DNA of 16,967 bases from Firmicutes bacterium CAG:124 (GTDB lineage Bacteria > Bacillota > Clostridia > Oscillospirales > Oscillospiraceae): assembly GCA_000432135.1 (NCBI GenBank), contig HF990570.1, forward strand, positions 1 to 16,967, written 5' to 3'. Each line of letters starts with the position of its first letter. Position 1 is the stretch's first letter. This document shows, piece by piece, positions 14,224-16,967 of this stretch. The notes under the pieces are model-generated. The model worked only from the letters and a program-made list of their open reading frames with translations. It did not search any database and was not told the DNA's origin. A program made the translations under genes and the position numbers.

Positions 14224-16419
14224 ATGAGTCAAATTTTAGAGTACGCAAGCTGGATCTATCCATCGGAGGATATCGGCGAAATATGCCCTGTTTTCCGAAA
14301 GCATTTTACCGCGCGCCCCGGTGCAGCAGCGAAGCTGGAAATCACCGCATTCGGCGTCTACGAAGCGTTTCTGAACGGGCAGCGGATCGGAAATTTCTTT
14401 CTGGCTCCCGGCTGGACAAGCTATCCGACGCGCCTGCAGGTACAGACCTATGATCTGACGGCGCTGCTGCGCGAGGAAAATGAACTGACCGTTACGCTCG
14501 GAAAGGGCTGGTTCGCCGGACGGATTTCTGCCGGTGTTTATCAGGCGCTTGCGGACGGCCCGCGTCTGCTGGCAGCACTGCATCTGACCGACGCGGACGG
14601 CACGCGGGAATATGCGACCGACGAAAGCTGGCAATGGGCCGAAAGCCCGATCCGGTTCAGCGATATTTACGACGGCGAAACGTATGATGCGCGCGTCACA
14701 CCGGAAAACTGGCGCTTTTGCCGGACGGATAGCTGCGGCAAGCAGATGCTGATCCCGCAGGAGGGCGAGATCGTTACAGAGCATGAACGACTCAAGCCGG
14801 TCGCGGTTCTGCATACGCCGAAGGGCGAAATGGTGCTCGATTTTGGACAGGAGATCACGGGTTACGCGGAATTTACCGTGCAGGCCCGTGCGGGTGAGCG
14901 CGTTCTGCTCTCCTGCGCAGAGGTGCTCGACGCAGACGGAAATTTCTATACGGAAAACTACCGCAGTGCAAAATCCAGAATCGAGTATATCTGCCGTGGC
15001 GGAATCCAGACCGGCCGCGCACACCACACGTTTTACGGCTTCCGCTATCTGCGTGTGGACGAAGCGCCGGAGGGTTGGCAGGCAGAGAATTTCACGGCGG
15101 TCTGCGTCTATTCCGATCTGCAAAGAACCGGCTGGATTCGCACGTCCGATCCGCTTTTGAACCAGCTGTATCAGAACATTGTCTGGGGTGAAAAGGACAA
15201 CCTGCTGGACGTACCGACTGACTGCCCGCAGCGCGACGAGCGGCTTGGATGGACAGGCGACGCGCAGGTCTCCATCCGTGCGATCACCTGCACGTTTGAT
15301 GGGAAGCGCTTTTTTTCAAAATGGCTGCGCGATATGGCAGCGGAGCAGCGCGGGGACGGCACGGTTTCCCATTTTGTCCCGAATGTCGGTCTGTTTACGA
15401 AAGATCCCGCGCTGTTCTGCGGCGGCTCGGCGTGGGCGGACGCGGCGGTGATCTGCCCGTGGCAGCTCTATCAGGCTTATGGTGACAAGGAACTCCTGCG
15501 TGAACATCTTCCCATGATGCAGAAATGGGTCGAATATGTATGCAGGGCTGCCGGGGACAGCTGCATCTGGAGCACCGGTCACCATTACGGCGACTGGCTG
15601 GCGCTCGACGCCGGAGAGGGCAATTATACCGGCGCTTCCCGCAAGGAATTTATCGCAACGGCATTCTATGCGCATTCCGCACAGCTTCTGGCACAGGCAA
15701 TGGACGCGCTGGATATGGACGGCGCTGCATATCATCGGCTGTTTGAAACGATCCGTGCCGCACACCAGAACGCATTCCCGGACTGCCGAACGCAGACCGA
15801 ATGTGCATTGGCGCTGCATTTTGGTCTTGCGGCGGCTCCTGACCGCGTTGCCGCGCAGCTTGCAGAGCTGGTTCGGAGCAACGGGAATCGACTGACGACC
15901 GGCTTTGTCGGAACGCCGTATTTGTTACACGCGCTGAGTGAAAACGGCTATGCACAGACGGCCTATGACCTTCTTTTGCAGACGAAAGCCCCATCATGGC
16001 TGTTCTCTGTCAAAATGGGCGCAACGACCGTCTGGGAGCATTGGGACAGCCGAAAGGCGGACGGCTCGTTCTGGAGCACAGATATGAACTCGTTTAATCA
16101 TCACGCCTACGGCGCGGTCGCCGACTGGCTGTACGCCGCGGCAGGCGGCATCCGGCCGGGGAAGCCGGGGTATGAAACCGTGCTGTTCTCACCCATTCCA
16201 AACCGGCGACTGCAGCGATTTGAAGTAGTAGTAAATACGCCGCACGGAAAAGTGTGTTCATGCTGGAAATGGAACGGCCCCACAGTGACATATGTTCTTA
16301 CTACGCCGGTCAGTGCCGAGATTCGGCTTGGTGGTGAACAGCACAATGTTGCAGCGGGAACATACACCTTTGTTCGGGGGGATACGACAAATCGCCGTAT
16401 GAAGCAAAGGATTTTCTGA
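14224..16419 (+). CDS. GH78 alpha-L-rhamnosidase
   Basis: A 731-residue alpha-L-rhamnosidase of glycoside hydrolase family 78, which hydrolyses terminal alpha-L-rhamnose by an inverting mechanism. The N-terminal beta module (about 1-155, with FGVYEAFLNGQRIG, LAPGWTSY and GKGWFAGR) is followed by a concanavalin-like module (about 190-275, LDFGQEITGY at 206). The (alpha/alpha)6 barrel then carries the catalytic signature DVPTDCPQRDERLGWTGDAQ (residues 329-348), in which E339 is the expected general acid. The C-terminal barrel motif TTVWEHWDS provides E605, matching the base position of characterised GH78 enzymes. A short C-terminal beta module closes the protein. It is shorter than many homologues because an additional N-terminal sandwich is absent. 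There is no signal peptide, so it is cytoplasmic. ATG 14224 is preferred over an earlier in-frame codon at 14167, because homology starts at ASWIYPSE and 14224 follows the GH20 stop by 5 bases. Its ribosome site (GGTGAAAA) is weak, consistent with coupling. Confidence 0.93.
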   Translation: MSQILEYASWIYPSEDIGEICPVFRKHFTARPGAAAKLEITAFGVYEAFLNGQRIGNFFLAPGWTSYPTRLQVQTYDLTALLREENELTVTLGKGWFAGRISAGVYQALADGPRLLAALHLTDADGTREYATDESWQWAESPIRFSDIYDGETYDARVTPENWRFCRTDSCGKQMLIPQEGEIVTEHERLKPVAVLHTPKGEMVLDFGQEITGYAEFTVQARAGERVLLSCAEVLDADGNFYTENYRSAKSRIEYICRGGIQTGRAHHTFYGFRYLRVDEAPEGWQAENFTAVCVYSDLQRTGWIRTSDPLLNQLYQNIVWGEKDNLLDVPTDCPQRDERLGWTGDAQVSIRAITCTFDGKRFFSKWLRDMAAEQRGDGTVSHFVPNVGLFTKDPALFCGGSAWADAAVICPWQLYQAYGDKELLREHLPMMQKWVEYVCRAAGDSCIWSTGHHYGDWLALDAGEGNYTGASRKEFIATAFYAHSAQLLAQAMDALDMDGAAYHRLFETIRAAHQNAFPDCRTQTECALALHFGLAAAPDRVAAQLAELVRSNGNRLTTGFVGTPYLLHALSENGYAQTAYDLLLQTKAPSWLFSVKMGATTVWEHWDSRKADGSFWSTDMNSFNHHAYGAVADWLYAAAGGIRPGKPGYETVLFSPIPNRRLQRFEVVVNTPHGKVCSCWKWNGPTVTYVLTTPVSAEIRLGGEQHNVAAGTYTFVRGDTTNRRMKQRIF

Positions 16420-16507
16420 ACGTTCGAAGATAATTCGCGGTTGCCCATAGCGCCCATCGGAGTTATTAGCAAATGTAGATATGAGAGCTGCACCTAAAAA
16501 TATGATA
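16420..16507. other. Intergenic region after the GH78 gene
   Basis: I see no gene and no clear hairpin terminator between the GH78 stop and the promoter of the XRE gene. Composition becomes clearly AT-richer from here on. The short palindrome TTCGAA occurs near 16424. Confidence 0.4.
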
Positions 16508-16508
16508 G

Positions 16509-16545
16509 TTGGCTTGTGTCATTTTGAGCCATGCCATGTTATAAT
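16509..16545 (+). promoter_or_regulatory. Promoter of the XRE regulator with extended -10 and overlapping dyad
   Basis: A perfect TATAAT (16540-16545) is preceded by TG at 16537-16538, which makes it an extended -10. The -35 position holds only TGTCAT (16517-16522, 17-base spacing). TGGCT (16510-16514) and AGCCA (16527-16531) form a short inverted repeat across the -35 region and could be an operator for autorepression. The hexamer is seen directly; the operator is a guess. Confidence 0.55.
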
Positions 16546-16567
16546 AAATACGGAGAAAGAGTAGCAA

Positions 16568-16879
16568 TTGAACGAGCAAAAACTGTATCAATATCTGGGC
16601 GCAAATGTCTATCGGCTGAGGAAACAGCGTGGGTTGACACAGTCCGAACTTGCTGCATATATTGGCTGCAATCAGAAGTATATCTCACAAATTGAGACAG
16701 GCGCTGCAAAAGCAAGCGTTTCGATTTGTTATAAGATAGCAAATACTTTTTCGGTATCGGTCGATTCGCTCTTTACGGATCCGGAAAAATGCGTGAACGC
16801 TGGTGAGAATACTTCAGATAGAGAGTTCGCTGAGAGTATCACTCGAACGATTATTCAATACCTAGACACAAAGAAATAG
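16568..16879 (+). CDS. XRE/Cro-type helix-turn-helix regulator with TTG start
   Basis: A 103-residue DNA-binding protein. Residues about 10-66 form an HTH_3 (Cro/CI) domain: LGANVYRLRKQRGLTQSELA, then YIGCNQKYISQIETG, with a closing IANTFSVSVDSLF segment. The remaining 35 residues are polar and not a recognised domain, possibly for dimerisation. It would act as a small transcriptional repressor; its targets are unknown. The start is TTG at 16568, since no suitable ATG or GTG precedes the HTH. GGAG at 16552-16555 lies 12 bases upstream, a long spacing. The gene is AT-richer and uses more A/T-ending codons than the sugar genes, suggesting a separate origin, perhaps a mobile element or phage remnant. 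It has its own promoter and terminator and so is not part of the sugar operon. Confidence 0.85.
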   Translation: MNEQKLYQYLGANVYRLRKQRGLTQSELAAYIGCNQKYISQIETGAAKASVSICYKIANTFSVSVDSLFTDPEKCVNAGENTSDREFAESITRTIIQYLDTKK

Positions 16880-16907
16880 CGGTGTTCCGGCGAACACCGC
16901 TATTTTT
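16874..16907 (+). terminator. Strong bidirectional terminator between the XRE gene and a convergent gene
   Basis: A perfect 14-bp stem, AAATAGCGGTGTTC (16874-16887) with GAACACCGCTATTT (16892-16905), has a CGGC loop and is followed by further Ts (run 16903-16907). The XRE stop codon TAG (16877-16879) is inside the stem. On the other strand the stem is followed by TATTTCTTT, so it can serve the convergent gene as well. Confidence 0.92.
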
Positions 16908-16967
16908 AACCCTCATATTTCTGTTTCCGCATCAGGCGCATAATGCCGAGCAGGAATTCCTGCTGTT
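16906..16967 (-). CDS. C-terminal end of a convergent gene, product unknown
   Basis: On the minus strand an open frame enters from the right edge and ends at TAA (16908-16906). The last 19 residues read QQEFLLGIMRLMRKQKYEG. The other two minus-strand frames close by TGA without sensible peptide. The stop overlaps the shared terminator stem, which fits a real convergent gene. Nineteen residues are too few to name a family. Confidence 0.5.
   Translation of the reverse strand, partial: QQEFLLGIMRLMRKQKYEG

Overview
The window looks like chromosomal DNA from a gut-type Clostridia species (Bacillota), most plausibly Oscillospiraceae/Ruminococcaceae. The evidence is Gram-positive Shine-Dalgarno sites (AAAGGAGG), an SLH-anchored surface protein, a YesS/YtdP-like membrane AraC regulator, an LplB/YteP-like sugar permease, and a Tn1549-type conjugation gene at the left edge. 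Base composition is a little over half GC by eye, except for a more AT-rich right end. No rRNA, tRNA, CRISPR array or complete insertion sequence was seen.

Layout. Positions 1-1000 are the tail of an integrative conjugative element: a 5'-truncated VirD4/TraG coupling protein, a small helix-turn-helix gene overlapping it by ATGA, and a terminator. Positions 1085-6969 (minus strand) form an apparent operon: membrane-bound AraC regulator, then a GH106-like alpha-L-rhamnosidase (14-base overlap), then a D-lyxose isomerase-family enzyme. Positions 6970-7243 are a divergent control region with five roughly 20-bp-phased ATTCAAAG-like boxes and a weak promoter. Positions 7244-16419 (plus strand) hold a truncated ABC sugar permease, a very large SLH-anchored beta-helix protein with three discoidin-like modules and no signal peptide, a GH20-like hexosaminidase and a GH78 alpha-L-rhamnosidase. 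Positions 16420-16967 carry a short XRE-type regulator with a TTG start and the tail of a convergent gene, sharing a bidirectional terminator.

How the genes work together (inference). The locus reads as a polysaccharide-utilisation cluster for a rhamnose-containing glycan. The surface enzyme would process polymer outside the cell, the CUT1 transporter would import oligosaccharides, and the cytoplasmic GH106, GH78 and GH20 enzymes (none with a signal peptide) would trim them. The isomerase would feed a released sugar into central metabolism, and the AraC regulator would switch on both arms. GH141-like, GH106 and GH78 families together recall rhamnogalacturonan-II degradation, while GH20 leaves a rhamnose/N-acetylhexosamine polymer as an alternative.

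The most striking anomaly is near 7922-7930. The permease stops abruptly after its EAA loop and runs, out of frame, into the middle of the surface protein. The rest of the permease, any second permease and binding protein, and the signal peptide are all absent. This is either a real deletion or an assembly join. A second break lies at 39-42, where the coupling-protein frame begins right after stops in all three frames.
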